Below are positions 17,157 to 26,227 of a DNA stretch of 64,000 bases, one piece after another; within the stretch, counting starts at the first letter, position 1, and each line of letters starts with the position of its first letter. Source of the stretch: Pantoea sp. Ap-967 (GTDB lineage: Bacteria > Pseudomonadota > Gammaproteobacteria > Pseudomonadales > Pseudomonadaceae); assembly GCF_011752565.1 (NCBI RefSeq), contig NZ_VWXK01000019.1:1-64000 (forward strand). Direction: 5' to 3'. The position numbers and the translations under genes are program-made. Below the pieces are notes generated by a model. That model was not told the origin of the DNA, searched no databases, and saw only the letters and a program-made list of their open reading frames with translations.

Positions 17157-17905
17157 CCGATTACCTGGCCAGCGCGGAGCTCGCGCTGCTCAAACGCCAT
17201 GGCTTGAACGACTTCGAGGCGCTGTGGGCGCTGCAGCTCGACGCCGTGGACGAACCCAACACCGGCCGTGGCGGCTGGAGCAGCGTCTATCGGCTGGAGC
17301 TGGAGGGCAAGGGGTACTACCTCAAGCGCCAGAGCGACTACCTGACCCGCACCCTGCACAGCCCGTTCGGCGAGCCCACCTTCGCCCGCGAGTTCCGCAA
17401 CATCAGCCGCTACCAGAAGCTGCACATTCCAGCGCTGCAGGCGGTGTTCTACGGTGAGCGCAAGCAGGGCGGCAAGCACCGGGCTATCCTCATGACCCGC
17501 GCCCTGGACGACTGGCGCGACCTGGACGGCCTGCTGGCCGAGTGGGCGCAGCTGGACGCTGGCGCGCGTGCCGGCATCCTCAAGGCCTGTGGCCGGCTGG
17601 CGCGCACCCTGCACGGGGCTGGCCAGGTGCATGGCTGCTTCTACCCCAAGCATATTTTCCTGCGCCAGCGCCGCGAAGGCTGGGAAGCCCAGCTGATCGA
17701 CCTGGAAAAGACCCGGCCGCTGCTGTTTGGCATGCGTGACCGCCTCAAGGACCTGGAGCCGCTGCTACGCCGCGCGCCGGCATGGGCCGAGGCGCAGGTG
17801 CGCGAGCTGTTGGCTGCCTACCTGGAACAACCCGCCAGCAGCCCGCTGGTGGGCACCTGGCTCAAGCGCCTGACGCAACGCCGTCGTGAAAAAGAGGCCC
17901 GCTGA
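17153..17905 (+). CDS. WaaP/InaA-family protein with altered catalytic loop
   Basis: A 250-aa protein with a kinase-like fold. The ATP-lysine position (YYLKRQ, K58) and the metal-binding Asp (LIDLEKTR, D183) are present. However, the segment matching the catalytic loop reads HGCFYPKHIFL (160-170), so Cys162 sits where active relatives have the catalytic Asp (compare HRDCYICHF in WaaP next door). It may be a pseudokinase, or use another base. Start ATG 17153 lies in the overlap with the previous gene and follows AGGGAAGGGA, a good ribosome binding site. Context places it in lipopolysaccharide core modification; its function is unproven. Confidence 0.83.
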   Translation: MTDYLASAELALLKRHGLNDFEALWALQLDAVDEPNTGRGGWSSVYRLELEGKGYYLKRQSDYLTRTLHSPFGEPTFAREFRNISRYQKLHIPALQAVFYGERKQGGKHRAILMTRALDDWRDLDGLLAEWAQLDAGARAGILKACGRLARTLHGAGQVHGCFYPKHIFLRQRREGWEAQLIDLEKTRPLLFGMRDRLKDLEPLLRRAPAWAEAQVRELLAAYLEQPASSPLVGTWLKRLTQRRREKEAR

Positions 17906-19347
17906 TGCGTTTGTCTGAACTCAAGGACGCTGGCCGCAGCCCGTCCTTGCCCCTGAGCATTACCCTGGCCGATGCCGCAGGCCCAGCCGACCTGCAACTG
18001 CTGAGCCTGTTGCGCGTGTTGCCCGGCCAGCGCTATGTCGGCGCCGGCGTCTGGCGCGGCACCCCAGTGCTGGCCAAGCTGTTGGTCGGCAGCAGCGCCG
18101 CCCGGCATTTCCAGCGTGAGCTGGACGGCGTGAAGCGGCTGGCCGAGCAGCGCCTGACCACCCCACAACTGCTGGCCGATGGCCTCAAGGAAGGCGAGGG
18201 CGGCTGGCTGTTGTTCGAATACCTCGACGGTGCGCAAAGCCTGGCCGATGCCTGGGCGGCGGTAGAGCAGTTGCCGGTGCTGGCCGACGAGCAGCACCTG
18301 GTGTTGGGCGAAGCGTTGACCGCCGTTGCCCAGATGCACGCCCAGGGCCTGTGGCAGGAAGACCTGCACCTGGACAACCTGCTGCGCCATGGCGGCAAGC
18401 TGTACCTGATCGACGGCGCCGGCATCAAGGCCGAAACCCCCGGCCAGCAGTTGTCGCGGCCACGGGTACTGGAAAACCTCGGGGTATTCTTCGCCCAGTT
18501 GCCCAAGCGCCTGGAGCCGTTCATCGAGGAGTTGCTGGTGCACTACCTGCTGGCTAACGCCGAGCATGCGCTGCCGATGGAAGCGCTGCAGAAGCAGGTG
18601 GACAAGGTGCGCAACTGGCGCCAGAAGGACTACCTGGAAAAGGCTGGCCGTGAGTGCAGCCTGTTCAGTGTCGAGCGCAGCCTTTCAGGCCTGCGGGCGA
18701 TTCGCCGTGGCGAGGTCGAGGCCATGCTCCCGGTGCTGGCGCGGGCCGACGAATTGATCGACCAGGGCCATTTGTACAAGACCGGCGGCGCCGCCAGCGT
18801 GGCCCGCATCGACGTCGATGGCCGCACGCTGGTGCTCAAGCGCTACAACATCAAGAACACCGCCCACTGGTTCAAGCGCTTCTGGCGCCCGAGCCGGGCC
18901 TGGCATTCCTGGATCGAAGGGCATCGCCTGGAATTTCTCGACATCGCCACGCCGCGCCCGCTGGCCGTGCTGGAGCAGCGGGTGATGGGGCTGCGCAGCC
19001 GCGCCTACCTGGTGACCGAGTACGTCGATGGCCCGGACCTCACCGCGTGCTTTGCGCCCTATGTGGAAAACGGCGATGCACCTGAAGAGCAGGTCGATGC
19101 CCTGGTGCAGGTGATGCAGCAGCTGATTCGCGAGCGCATCAGCCATGGCGACTTCAAGGGCCATAACCTGTTCTGGCACAACGGCCAGTGGTCGCTGATC
19201 GACCTTGATGCGATGTGCCAGCATGCAACCCAGCTCAGCTTCGCCCCGGCCTTTGCCCGTGACCGGGCGCGGCTGCTGCGCAACTGGCCGAGCAGCAGTG
19301 CCCTGCATCAGCGGCTCGACCGGCTGTTGCCACGGCTGGCCGAGTAA
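17905..19347 (+). CDS. Tandem LPS-kinase-like protein (two kinase domains)
   Basis: This 480-aa protein is twice the length of its neighbours because it carries two kinase-like domains. The N-terminal one has K58 (VLAKLL), loop EDLHLDNLL with D153, and D170 (LIDGAG). The C-terminal one has K312 (LVLKRY), loop HGDFKGHNLF with D416, and D433 (LIDLDA). Both keep catalytic-type Asp residues, so both may be active. It is the last gene of the waaF operon; its start shares a base with the previous stop. Its last 40 bases overlap the 3' end of the convergent DUF6543 gene. A role in core-oligosaccharide phosphorylation is inferred from family and position. Confidence 0.87.
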   Translation: MRLSELKDAGRSPSLPLSITLADAAGPADLQLLSLLRVLPGQRYVGAGVWRGTPVLAKLLVGSSAARHFQRELDGVKRLAEQRLTTPQLLADGLKEGEGGWLLFEYLDGAQSLADAWAAVEQLPVLADEQHLVLGEALTAVAQMHAQGLWQEDLHLDNLLRHGGKLYLIDGAGIKAETPGQQLSRPRVLENLGVFFAQLPKRLEPFIEELLVHYLLANAEHALPMEALQKQVDKVRNWRQKDYLEKAGRECSLFSVERSLSGLRAIRRGEVEAMLPVLARADELIDQGHLYKTGGAASVARIDVDGRTLVLKRYNIKNTAHWFKRFWRPSRAWHSWIEGHRLEFLDIATPRPLAVLEQRVMGLRSRAYLVTEYVDGPDLTACFAPYVENGDAPEEQVDALVQVMQQLIRERISHGDFKGHNLFWHNGQWSLIDLDAMCQHATQLSFAPAFARDRARLLRNWPSSSALHQRLDRLLPRLAE

Positions 19348-22100
19348 GCGCCGGGCAGCGCCAGCCAACTGCTGCTGCGCCCCGCCTGGCGCACGCGAAT
19401 GCGCCATTGCGCGTCCTGCCAGCGCAGCACCGCCCAAGGCACCACCCCGGCCCCCGTGGCCTGGGGAATGGGCAAGTGGTAGTGCCCGGGCAGCAGGTGG
19501 CGGCGTAGCGGCAGCTGGCCGCCCGGGGTTTGCAGGTAAAGCTGCCCATCGACGCTGAACAGGCCGCTGGCATCGCTGGCGGTGGCGTCGGTAATCGGCT
19601 CGGGCAGGCGGCAATCGTCGAACAGGCGCTTAAGGTCTGGCAGGCCGTCGTGCCAGAGCAAGGGCGAGTCGATGACCCAGTTGCCATCGGCCAGGCGCTT
19701 GACCGGCTGCGTCAGGTAGGCATCCGGGCGGTCGGGGTCGATGGCCCGCCAGCGGCTGCCGTCGAACGACACCTTGAAATAGCGCCCCTGGGCATCCTGC
19801 ACGAAATACTCGGACAACCCCTCGACCGTCGAGGCCTTCTCGTAGACTTCTTCGCCATACAGCCCGTCGATGCGGTAGCGCAGGTTGCTGGTTTCAGGTG
19901 TGACGGCGAAGCGCAGCGGCAATGGCAAGGGCGGTTGCTTGGGCATGCCGCGCAGTACCCGGCGCATCAGCCCGGTGCTGAGCAGGCTGGTGCCGGCATC
20001 GTTGAAATGGCTCAGGGCGTTGTAGGCGTGGCTGAGCACTTCGTTGAGGTCTTCATTGCGGTAGGCCGCCACGCCGTTCCAGATTTCCAGGGCCATGCGC
20101 CCCAGGGCCAGCGGGATCATCACTTTCACCGGCAGGAAGATGCTGATCAGATCGAGCAGGGTCCAGCCCAGCTTCAACGCCTGTTCGGCATCGGACTCGG
20201 CGGTGCTGTGGCTGTTGGCGTCGGCGGCGGCCAGCATGGCGCGCACTTCGGCCCTGTAGCAGGCCAGGAACAGCTCGTCGGTGATGGCTGGGGTTTGCAG
20301 CACTTTGCCCAGGCGGCCCTTGAGCAACAGGCCCTCGACCTGTGCGCTGGGCAGCAGGGGCAGGCGCTGGGCGAGGTAGGTGCGCAGCGCCGGCTTGTTG
20401 CGCAGCAGGCGCAGCAGGGCGCGGGTGTTGGCGAACGAGCGCCAGGCGCGCCGGTCGGGGGCGTCGGGGGTGTAGAGCACGAACGAGGTGTCGTTGGGCG
20501 ATTCGCTGGCGAGCAGTAACAGGCCTTGCAGCGTGTTGCCATCGACCAGCAATTGCCGGGCAATCACCGGGTGGCCGTCTACCCGTGGCCGTAGGGCGTT
20601 GTGCGGTTGTGCCAGCACCTGCTGCACCCAACGGTAGTGCCGCTCGGCCCAGTCCGGGGCCAGGTGCCCAGCATAGCGTGCCTTGGCCATTTCGGCGCGC
20701 ATGCGGGCGTAGTTGACCTTGCGGTGGGCCTGCAGCCGCCAGATGCCCAGTGGTGAATCGAGCAACTGGGTGCGCAGGTAGCTGGCGTAGCTGTCGCCGA
20801 CATTCAGGTTCCTGACCAGCGCCTTGACGTAGCCCGGGGTTAATCCGGCCGGCAGGGCAGTGCCGTCGGCGGTGCTTACCCGCGCTGTCAGCCAGTAGTC
20901 GTAGTCGAACCAGGCCACATTGCGCACGGCCAGTTCGTCCAGTGGGTAGCGCGCGCGATAGGCTTCGACCAGCTCGCCGCCTACGCGCTCGAAACCACGC
21001 CAGGTTACATAGGAGGAGGGTTGCAAGGGGTTGAGCCAGGGGCCGGTCTGGCGGGTGTGGGTGACCGTGATGTAAATGGCGGAAGGCTCGATGGCCAGGC
21101 CCAGGTCGTTGCGCAGCTGTTCTTGCACCCGCTCCCGCGCCCAGCGTTGCAGGGTTTCACGCTGCTGGAACTGGCGCAACGTAAGGATACCGGGGGCCGC
21201 GACCTGCTCACCGGCCGCCACCAGTTCCTGCATGCCTTGCATGATATGGGCAAGTGCTTGCGGGCTGGCCGAGCGCAGCCAGTTGGGCAGGTTCTGTTCG
21301 AGCAGGGCCGCATAGCGGCTGTCGAGCAGTACCTTGCTGCCGGCTTCCAGCTCCAGCGCCATGGCCTTGCGCAGCTGTTCAGCGGTTGGCGCAGGTTCGC
21401 TTGCCCAGGCTTGGTTCAGGCGCAGGCGCTGGGCTTCCAGCAAGTGCTCGACCTGCGCGTGCAGCGGGTCGTCGGCATACCATTCATAGCGCAGGCGGTC
21501 GGCCTGGCCGGCCTGTTCGATCTGCGCCGGGTCCACCAGCAGGCGCAACAAGGGGGCACCTTGCAGCGGGTCATCCAGGCGCTCGCACAGCTCCTGGTGC
21601 AGGTGGCCCAGGGTCGGGTAGGCCTCCAGGCCCTGGGCCAGGCCCCAGAGCAGCACCGGGCCGGTGGCCTGGTCGGCTTCAAGGTTTTGCCCTTCCTCGG
21701 TTCCGCTGACGATCACGAACATGCCAGGCAATGCCGCACGCCAGGCAGGGCGGCTGCGTGAGAGCACCGGGCGGTAGGCCTGGGCACGCCCGGCGAGCGG
21801 TTGATGCCGGCGCTGCCAGGCGTAGGGCAGGTCGAGAAACAGGCTGAGGGTGTTGGCCAGTGCTGCGCTCAAGGTTTGGTCGGCCAGGCGCAGGTCGGCT
21901 TCGGCTTGCATCATCGCCCGGCGGATGTCGGCCAGCCGGGTCGTGCGTGAGCGGCCCTGGCTGTCGGCCTCGGCCCAAAAGGCGGCGAGGTCGCCATGCA
22001 GCTGCTGGCGTGTTGGCAAGGGTGAGGGAATGCCTGGCATGGCGTCGAGCAGGGCCAGGGCCTGTTGGTGCAGGAAGTTGATGCGTTGCAGGGGTAGCAT
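19308..22100 (-). CDS. DUF6543 (dermonecrotic toxin domain) protein
   Basis: A large protein (930 aa from ATG 22100, chosen because AAGGAG lies 7 bases upstream; an in-frame ATG at 22130 has no such site). Central sequence resembles the DUF6543 'dermonecrotic toxin domain' family common in Pseudomonas: LTPGYVKALVRNLNVGDSY, then SFVLYTPDAPDRRAWRSFA. A hydrophobic stretch follows at roughly residues 640-675. Members are large accessory proteins, some presumed to be secreted or contact-dependent toxins, but most are uncharacterised. There is no N-terminal signal peptide, no visible immunity gene and no secretion gene nearby. It is convergent with, and overlaps by 40 bp, the last lipopolysaccharide-kinase gene. 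Domain assignment is from pattern memory; biochemical function is unknown. Confidence 0.75.
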   Translation of the reverse strand: MLPLQRINFLHQQALALLDAMPGIPSPLPTRQQLHGDLAAFWAEADSQGRSRTTRLADIRRAMMQAEADLRLADQTLSAALANTLSLFLDLPYAWQRRHQPLAGRAQAYRPVLSRSRPAWRAALPGMFVIVSGTEEGQNLEADQATGPVLLWGLAQGLEAYPTLGHLHQELCERLDDPLQGAPLLRLLVDPAQIEQAGQADRLRYEWYADDPLHAQVEHLLEAQRLRLNQAWASEPAPTAEQLRKAMALELEAGSKVLLDSRYAALLEQNLPNWLRSASPQALAHIMQGMQELVAAGEQVAAPGILTLRQFQQRETLQRWARERVQEQLRNDLGLAIEPSAIYITVTHTRQTGPWLNPLQPSSYVTWRGFERVGGELVEAYRARYPLDELAVRNVAWFDYDYWLTARVSTADGTALPAGLTPGYVKALVRNLNVGDSYASYLRTQLLDSPLGIWRLQAHRKVNYARMRAEMAKARYAGHLAPDWAERHYRWVQQVLAQPHNALRPRVDGHPVIARQLLVDGNTLQGLLLLASESPNDTSFVLYTPDAPDRRAWRSFANTRALLRLLRNKPALRTYLAQRLPLLPSAQVEGLLLKGRLGKVLQTPAITDELFLACYRAEVRAMLAAADANSHSTAESDAEQALKLGWTLLDLISIFLPVKVMIPLALGRMALEIWNGVAAYRNEDLNEVLSHAYNALSHFNDAGTSLLSTGLMRRVLRGMPKQPPLPLPLRFAVTPETSNLRYRIDGLYGEEVYEKASTVEGLSEYFVQDAQGRYFKVSFDGSRWRAIDPDRPDAYLTQPVKRLADGNWVIDSPLLWHDGLPDLKRLFDDCRLPEPITDATASDASGLFSVDGQLYLQTPGGQLPLRRHLLPGHYHLPIPQATGAGVVPWAVLRWQDAQWRIRVRQAGRSSSWLALPGAYSASRGNSRSSR

Positions 22101-22171
22101 GCGCCGCTCCTTGGATGAGGGAGCGGGCATGCTGAAAGGGGCGTGTACTGGCCGGGGGGTAACCGGCTACC

Positions 22172-22345
22172 TCATTTGCACAGGCCGCGCAGGCTGAACC
22201 ACGCCGGAAGGCCAAGGCCAAGCCAGGCGAGCATGTCCCAGGCGCCGTCACCCAGTAGCGCGGCGAACAGCCCCAGCGCCCCGAGCAAGGCAATGGCGGC
22301 GGGCCAGGCGAACACCTTGGCGGTGGATTGCGAACGGTGGCTCAT
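22172..22345 (-). CDS. Small membrane protein, downstream of PepSY protein
   Basis: A 57-aa protein beginning MSHRSQSTAKVFAWPAA, with two hydrophobic stretches (about residues 12-30 and 33-50), so probably two short membrane helices. Its ATG overlaps the stop of the PepSY protein gene (ATGA), which argues strongly that it is a real, translationally coupled gene. Such small partners are often found beside PepSY iron-regulated membrane proteins. I do not recognise a named family. Confidence 0.7.
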   Translation of the reverse strand: MSHRSQSTAKVFAWPAAIALLGALGLFAALLGDGAWDMLAWLGLGLPAWFSLRGLCK

Positions 22346-23454
22346 GCTTTCGCCTCCCGGGGGCGGCGATGCTTGCCCAGCCAGAGGTACAGGCCACTGC
22401 CCAGGACGATGATGGTCAGCACGTCGAGCACGGCCCACAGTACCTGCATCGGGCGGCCGCCGTAGTCACCGAAATGCAGCGGTTGCGACAGGCCCATGGC
22501 GTCCATGTACCAGGGCCGCTCGCCCACGGCGGTGACTGCCAGGGTGCGGGCATCGATCAGCACGGGGGTGAGCAGGTGCGAGGTCAGGTGCGTGGCGCCT
22601 TTCATGAACACCGCGTAGTGGTGCTCGCTGGAAAAGCGTGTGCCGGGGAAGGCGATGAAGTCCGCGCGCATGCCGGGTGCGGCCTGTTCGGCGATGGCCA
22701 GCAGGCCGCTGGCGGGGGCGCGCTCGGCCAGCGGCGGGGCGTTTTGGTAGGGGGCGACCATGGCCGCCAGGCTGTCGTTGCGCCAGGCGGCGATCACCAG
22801 GTCGGACAGGGCGCTGATTACTCCGGTGACGCCGACGGTCAGCGCCCAGGCCAGGGTGACGATGCCGATCAGGTTGTGCAGGTCGAGCCAGCGCAGGCGC
22901 CGGGACTTGTCATGGCGCACGGTGGCGAATTCCAGGCGGCGCATGAAGGGCGCATAGAGCACGGTGCCGGAGACGATCGCGACGATGAACAGCACGCCCA
23001 TGAAGGCCAGCAGCAGCTTGCCGGGCAGGCCTGCGAACAGGTCCACGTGCAGGCGCAGCATGAGCATCATGAAGCCGCCGTTGGCAGCGGGCATGGCCAC
23101 GGCTTCGCCGGTGCGGGCGTCGAGCATGAAGGTGTGCGACGAATTGGGTTCGGTGCCGGCGGTGGCCGCGGTGATTGCCACGACGCCGTTGGGTTCGTCT
23201 TCGTCGAAGCCGAAGTATTGCATGACTTCGCCGGGGCGATGCTGCTCGGCCTTGATGACCAGTTGCTGCAAATCCAGGTGGGGGGTGTTGGCGGGCATTT
23301 CGCGCAACTCGGCGGCGTCGCCGAGCAGGTGTTCGAGTTCGTGGTGGAAGATCAGGGGCAGGCCGGTGAGTGCCAGCAACAGCAGGAACAGGGTGCAGAC
23401 CAGGCTGCTCCAGGTGTGGATCACGGACCAGCGGCGGATGGTTGGGCTTTTCAT
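22342..23454 (-). CDS. PepSY-associated transmembrane protein (iron-regulated)
   Basis: A 370-aa inner-membrane protein of the PepSY-TM (PiuB-like) family. An N-terminal membrane helix (about 15-38) is followed by a periplasmic PepSY region and further helices near residues 135-165, 190-215 and 340-365. Relatives occur beside siderophore receptors and are proposed to act in periplasmic iron release or ferric-siderophore reduction. This fits its place downstream of a TonB-dependent receptor on the same strand. The start is ATG 23454; a GTG one codon earlier is also possible. It is separated from the receptor by an inverted REP-like repeat, so it may have its own or reduced expression. Confidence 0.85.
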   Translation of the reverse strand: MKSPTIRRWSVIHTWSSLVCTLFLLLLALTGLPLIFHHELEHLLGDAAELREMPANTPHLDLQQLVIKAEQHRPGEVMQYFGFDEDEPNGVVAITAATAGTEPNSSHTFMLDARTGEAVAMPAANGGFMMLMLRLHVDLFAGLPGKLLLAFMGVLFIVAIVSGTVLYAPFMRRLEFATVRHDKSRRLRWLDLHNLIGIVTLAWALTVGVTGVISALSDLVIAAWRNDSLAAMVAPYQNAPPLAERAPASGLLAIAEQAAPGMRADFIAFPGTRFSSEHHYAVFMKGATHLTSHLLTPVLIDARTLAVTAVGERPWYMDAMGLSQPLHFGDYGGRPMQVLWAVLDVLTIIVLGSGLYLWLGKHRRPREAKA

Positions 23455-23498
23455 CACGGTACCGTTTTTGTCTGTTGGAGCGGGGGGCTGCTTTGCAG

Positions 23499-23578
23499 CC
23501 CAATCGCGACCTTTGGTCGCTCCTACAGGGGGGCGATGTGTTTTCCCCGGGTAGGAGCGACCAAAGGTCGCGATTGGG
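23499..23578. repeat. Perfect 28-bp inverted repeat, REP-like (ACCTTTGGT stem)
   Basis: Arms 23499-23526 and 23551-23578 are perfect reverse complements with a 24-base spacer. The core is GCGACCTTTGGTCGCTCCTAC. It lies between the siderophore receptor gene and the PepSY gene. Confidence 0.9.
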
Positions 23579-23600
23579 CCGCAAGGCGGCCCCGGCTCAC

Positions 23601-26042
23601 TCAGAACTTATAAGAAGCACTGGCCACGACGCTGCGCTCGTCGCCGTAGTAGCAGTAGTACGAGTCACAGGTGGAGATGTAGTCCTTGTTGAACAGGTTG
23701 GTGGCGTTGACCGCCACCGTCGCGCCCTTGAGGCTGGTGCTCAGGCGGCCCAGGTCGTAGTGCACGGAGGCATCGAACACGGTGTAGGCGTTGGCCTTGC
23801 CCAGGTAGGTGTTGGCCTGGTCGCCGTAGGTGTTGCCGGTGTAGCGCGCGCCACCGCCGATGCCGAAGCCATCGAGGATGCCGCTGTGCCAGGTGTAGTC
23901 GGCCCACAGCGAGGCTTGCTGGTTAGGCATCAGTTGCAGACGGTTGCCTTTGTACAGGCCGTCCTGTACTTCCGATTTGGCCAGGGTGTAGGCGGCGGTC
24001 AACTTGAGGTTTTCGGTGACGTCGGAAACGGCTTCCAGTTCAAGGCCGCGTACCTTCACTTCGCCGGTTTGGCTGGTGACGGTGACGTTGCCCACGTTGT
24101 TGGTGACCGAGACGTTCTTCTGGGTCAGGTCATACACCGCTGCCGACAGCAATGTGTTGGAGCCTGGTGGCTGGTACTTGATGCCCAGTTCCCACTGTTT
24201 GCCTTCGGTGGGCTTGAACGCATTGACCGGGTCAGCTTCCGCCTTGCTTGATGGCTGGAAGGACTCGGCATACGACAGATAAGGAACGAAGCCCGAGTCG
24301 AAGACGTAGCTGATTGCCGCGTTACCGCTGAAGTTGCTGTCGCGCTGGGTGTTGGTGGCATCGCCCTTGTTGAAGAACTTGGTACCTGTATGTACCCAGT
24401 CTTCTCGACCGCCCAAGGTCAGGCGCCAGTTGCCGAGCGCCATCTGGTCTTGGACGTACAGGCCGGTCTGGTTGGTTTTCTGGTCGTAGTCATAGTACGC
24501 ATCGGAGCGTGGCGGCCGGGTGATGGGCAAGCCATACACCGGGTTGTTTACGTTGATGCTTGGCGCAGTGCCATAGATGGTGAGGAAGTTGTTGTTCGTG
24601 CGTTGGTGGTCCAGGCCGATCAGCAGGGTATGGCTGATGTCGCCCGTTTTGAAATCGGCCTGGAAGTTGTTATCAACCGCGAACTGGCTGATGTCCTCGT
24701 CCACGTTGGTGGTGCCACGCCCAGTGTTGCCCTCGTCGTCCACTACGTAGCCAAAGGCGGCAAAGGCCGGAATGTAGCTGTTCACGGTAATGGTCTGGAA
24801 CGACAGCTCCGACTTGGTATAGCGCAGGTTCTGGTGGAACTGCCAAACGTCGTTGAAGCGGTGCTCGAAGGCATAGCCCAGGGCGTAGTAGGTGCGGTCG
24901 TAGTATTCGTAGTTCGGGTCGCCCAGGTTCTTGTGGTGCGAGATCTTGCCGAACGGCATGTCGATCTTGGTGCCTTGGATCGGCCGGAACTGGCTGGTGA
25001 CGCCGGTATCGTCACGGGTGAACTGGGTAAGCAAGGTCAGCGAGGTGTCCTCGTCGATGTTCCAGGTCAGGCTCGGGGCGATGTTGTAGCGCTTGTCGTC
25101 GATATGGTCGATTTGCGTGCCGCCGTCGCGGATCACGCCGCTGACGCTGTACAGGAACTGGCCCTGGTCGTCGATCTTGCCGGTGCTGGCGAAGTTGATC
25201 TGGCGGTGGTTGTCGCTGCCGTACTGCACCTCGATTTCATGGGAGGCTTCGGCTTGCGGGCGGCGGCTGACCATGTCCAGCAGGCCGCCGGGCGGGGTTT
25301 GGCCGTAGATCGACGAGGCCGGGCCGCGCAGCAGGGCGAGGCGGTCGAGGTTCCAGGTTTCGGCTTTCGGGTTGGCGTACACGCCGCGCGGCAAAGGCAG
25401 GCCGTCAAGGAACTGGGTGGGCTCGAAGCCACGCACGCGCATCCAGTCGTAGCGGGTGTCGCTGCCGAAGCTGGCGGAAACGATACCCGGCATGTATTTC
25501 ACCGCGTCGTCCAGGCTGTGCACGCCACGGTCGCTCATCTGCTGGCGGGTGGCCACGGAGATCGAGCGTGGCACCTCCACCAGGGCGGTGTCGGTCTTGG
25601 TGCCGACGGCGGTGCGCTTGGCCAGGTAGCCATCCACCGGGCCCCAGGCGCTTTCGCCAACGCTGGCGGCATTCACCGTGGTTTCCGGCAGGGCCAGGGC
25701 ACCCTCGGGCACGGCCACCAGGCTGTAGCTGCCAACGCTGCTCTGCTGCAGCTGCAAGCCAGTGCCGAGCAAGGCGGCCTGCAGCGCGCCGAGGCCGGTG
25801 TACTGGCCGTTGACCGGGGCCGACGTACGGCCACTGACCAGCGCCGGGTCGATGGCCAGGGCGATGCCCGACTGGCTGGCGATCTGGTTGAGGGTAGTGG
25901 CCAGCGGCGCGGCGGGCAGGTTGTAGGCGCGCGGTGCGGACTGCTCGGCGGCGAACAGGGCAGGGCTGGCAAGTGGTGCGGCCAGGGCGACGGCCAGGGC
26001 CATCAGGCTGGGACGCAGGATACGATCAACGGCACGGGACAT
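23601..26042 (-). CDS. fiuA: TonB-dependent siderophore receptor with signalling (STN) domain
   Basis: An 813-aa outer-membrane transducer for a ferric siderophore. In order: signal peptide (about 1-31, ending LFAAEQ), STN signalling domain (about 40-115), TonB-box-like LPETTVNA near 118, plug domain (about 145-260, with MRVRGFEP and RGPASSIYGQTPPGG), then a 22-strand barrel ending in the outer-membrane signature F (SASYKF). The STN domain and the upstream sigma and FecR genes indicate cell-surface signalling. The locus order equals the ferrichrome system fiuI-fiuR-fiuA, so I use that symbol by analogy; a ferrioxamine-type ligand cannot be excluded. GAGGAG precedes the ATG. A REP pair separates it from the FecR gene. 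Confidence 0.85.
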   Translation of the reverse strand: MSRAVDRILRPSLMALAVALAAPLASPALFAAEQSAPRAYNLPAAPLATTLNQIASQSGIALAIDPALVSGRTSAPVNGQYTGLGALQAALLGTGLQLQQSSVGSYSLVAVPEGALALPETTVNAASVGESAWGPVDGYLAKRTAVGTKTDTALVEVPRSISVATRQQMSDRGVHSLDDAVKYMPGIVSASFGSDTRYDWMRVRGFEPTQFLDGLPLPRGVYANPKAETWNLDRLALLRGPASSIYGQTPPGGLLDMVSRRPQAEASHEIEVQYGSDNHRQINFASTGKIDDQGQFLYSVSGVIRDGGTQIDHIDDKRYNIAPSLTWNIDEDTSLTLLTQFTRDDTGVTSQFRPIQGTKIDMPFGKISHHKNLGDPNYEYYDRTYYALGYAFEHRFNDVWQFHQNLRYTKSELSFQTITVNSYIPAFAAFGYVVDDEGNTGRGTTNVDEDISQFAVDNNFQADFKTGDISHTLLIGLDHQRTNNNFLTIYGTAPSINVNNPVYGLPITRPPRSDAYYDYDQKTNQTGLYVQDQMALGNWRLTLGGREDWVHTGTKFFNKGDATNTQRDSNFSGNAAISYVFDSGFVPYLSYAESFQPSSKAEADPVNAFKPTEGKQWELGIKYQPPGSNTLLSAAVYDLTQKNVSVTNNVGNVTVTSQTGEVKVRGLELEAVSDVTENLKLTAAYTLAKSEVQDGLYKGNRLQLMPNQQASLWADYTWHSGILDGFGIGGGARYTGNTYGDQANTYLGKANAYTVFDASVHYDLGRLSTSLKGATVAVNATNLFNKDYISTCDSYYCYYGDERSVVASASYKF

Positions 26043-26166
26043 TCAGCGGCTCCTCAAGGGATAAGTGCTAACTGCTTCCTTGCCGCACGAGAATTGGAAA
26101 GTGACAGGGGGGAATCGGAAAAAAAGTGAGAATTATTTGAGGTTGGGATTTTCATGTGCCGGCCCT

Positions 26167-26212
26167 TTCGCGGGGCAAGCCCGCTCCTACAAGAGCGGGC
26201 TTGCCCCGCGAA
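26167..26212. repeat. Inverted REP pair, short loop
   Basis: Arms 26167-26186 and 26193-26212 are perfect 20-bp reverse complements with a 6-base spacer. It lies 15 bp after the FecR-type gene, in the 185-bp gap before the receptor gene. It could attenuate or stabilise the upstream message. Confidence 0.9.
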
Positions 26213-26227
26213 GAGGCCGGCACAGGT

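Noticed and set aside
16640..17905. A 421-codon frame spanning two LPS-kinase genes
   Set aside because: Its first part is an out-of-frame Pro/Arg-rich reading of the 16422 gene. Only the section from 17153 encodes a real kinase-like protein.
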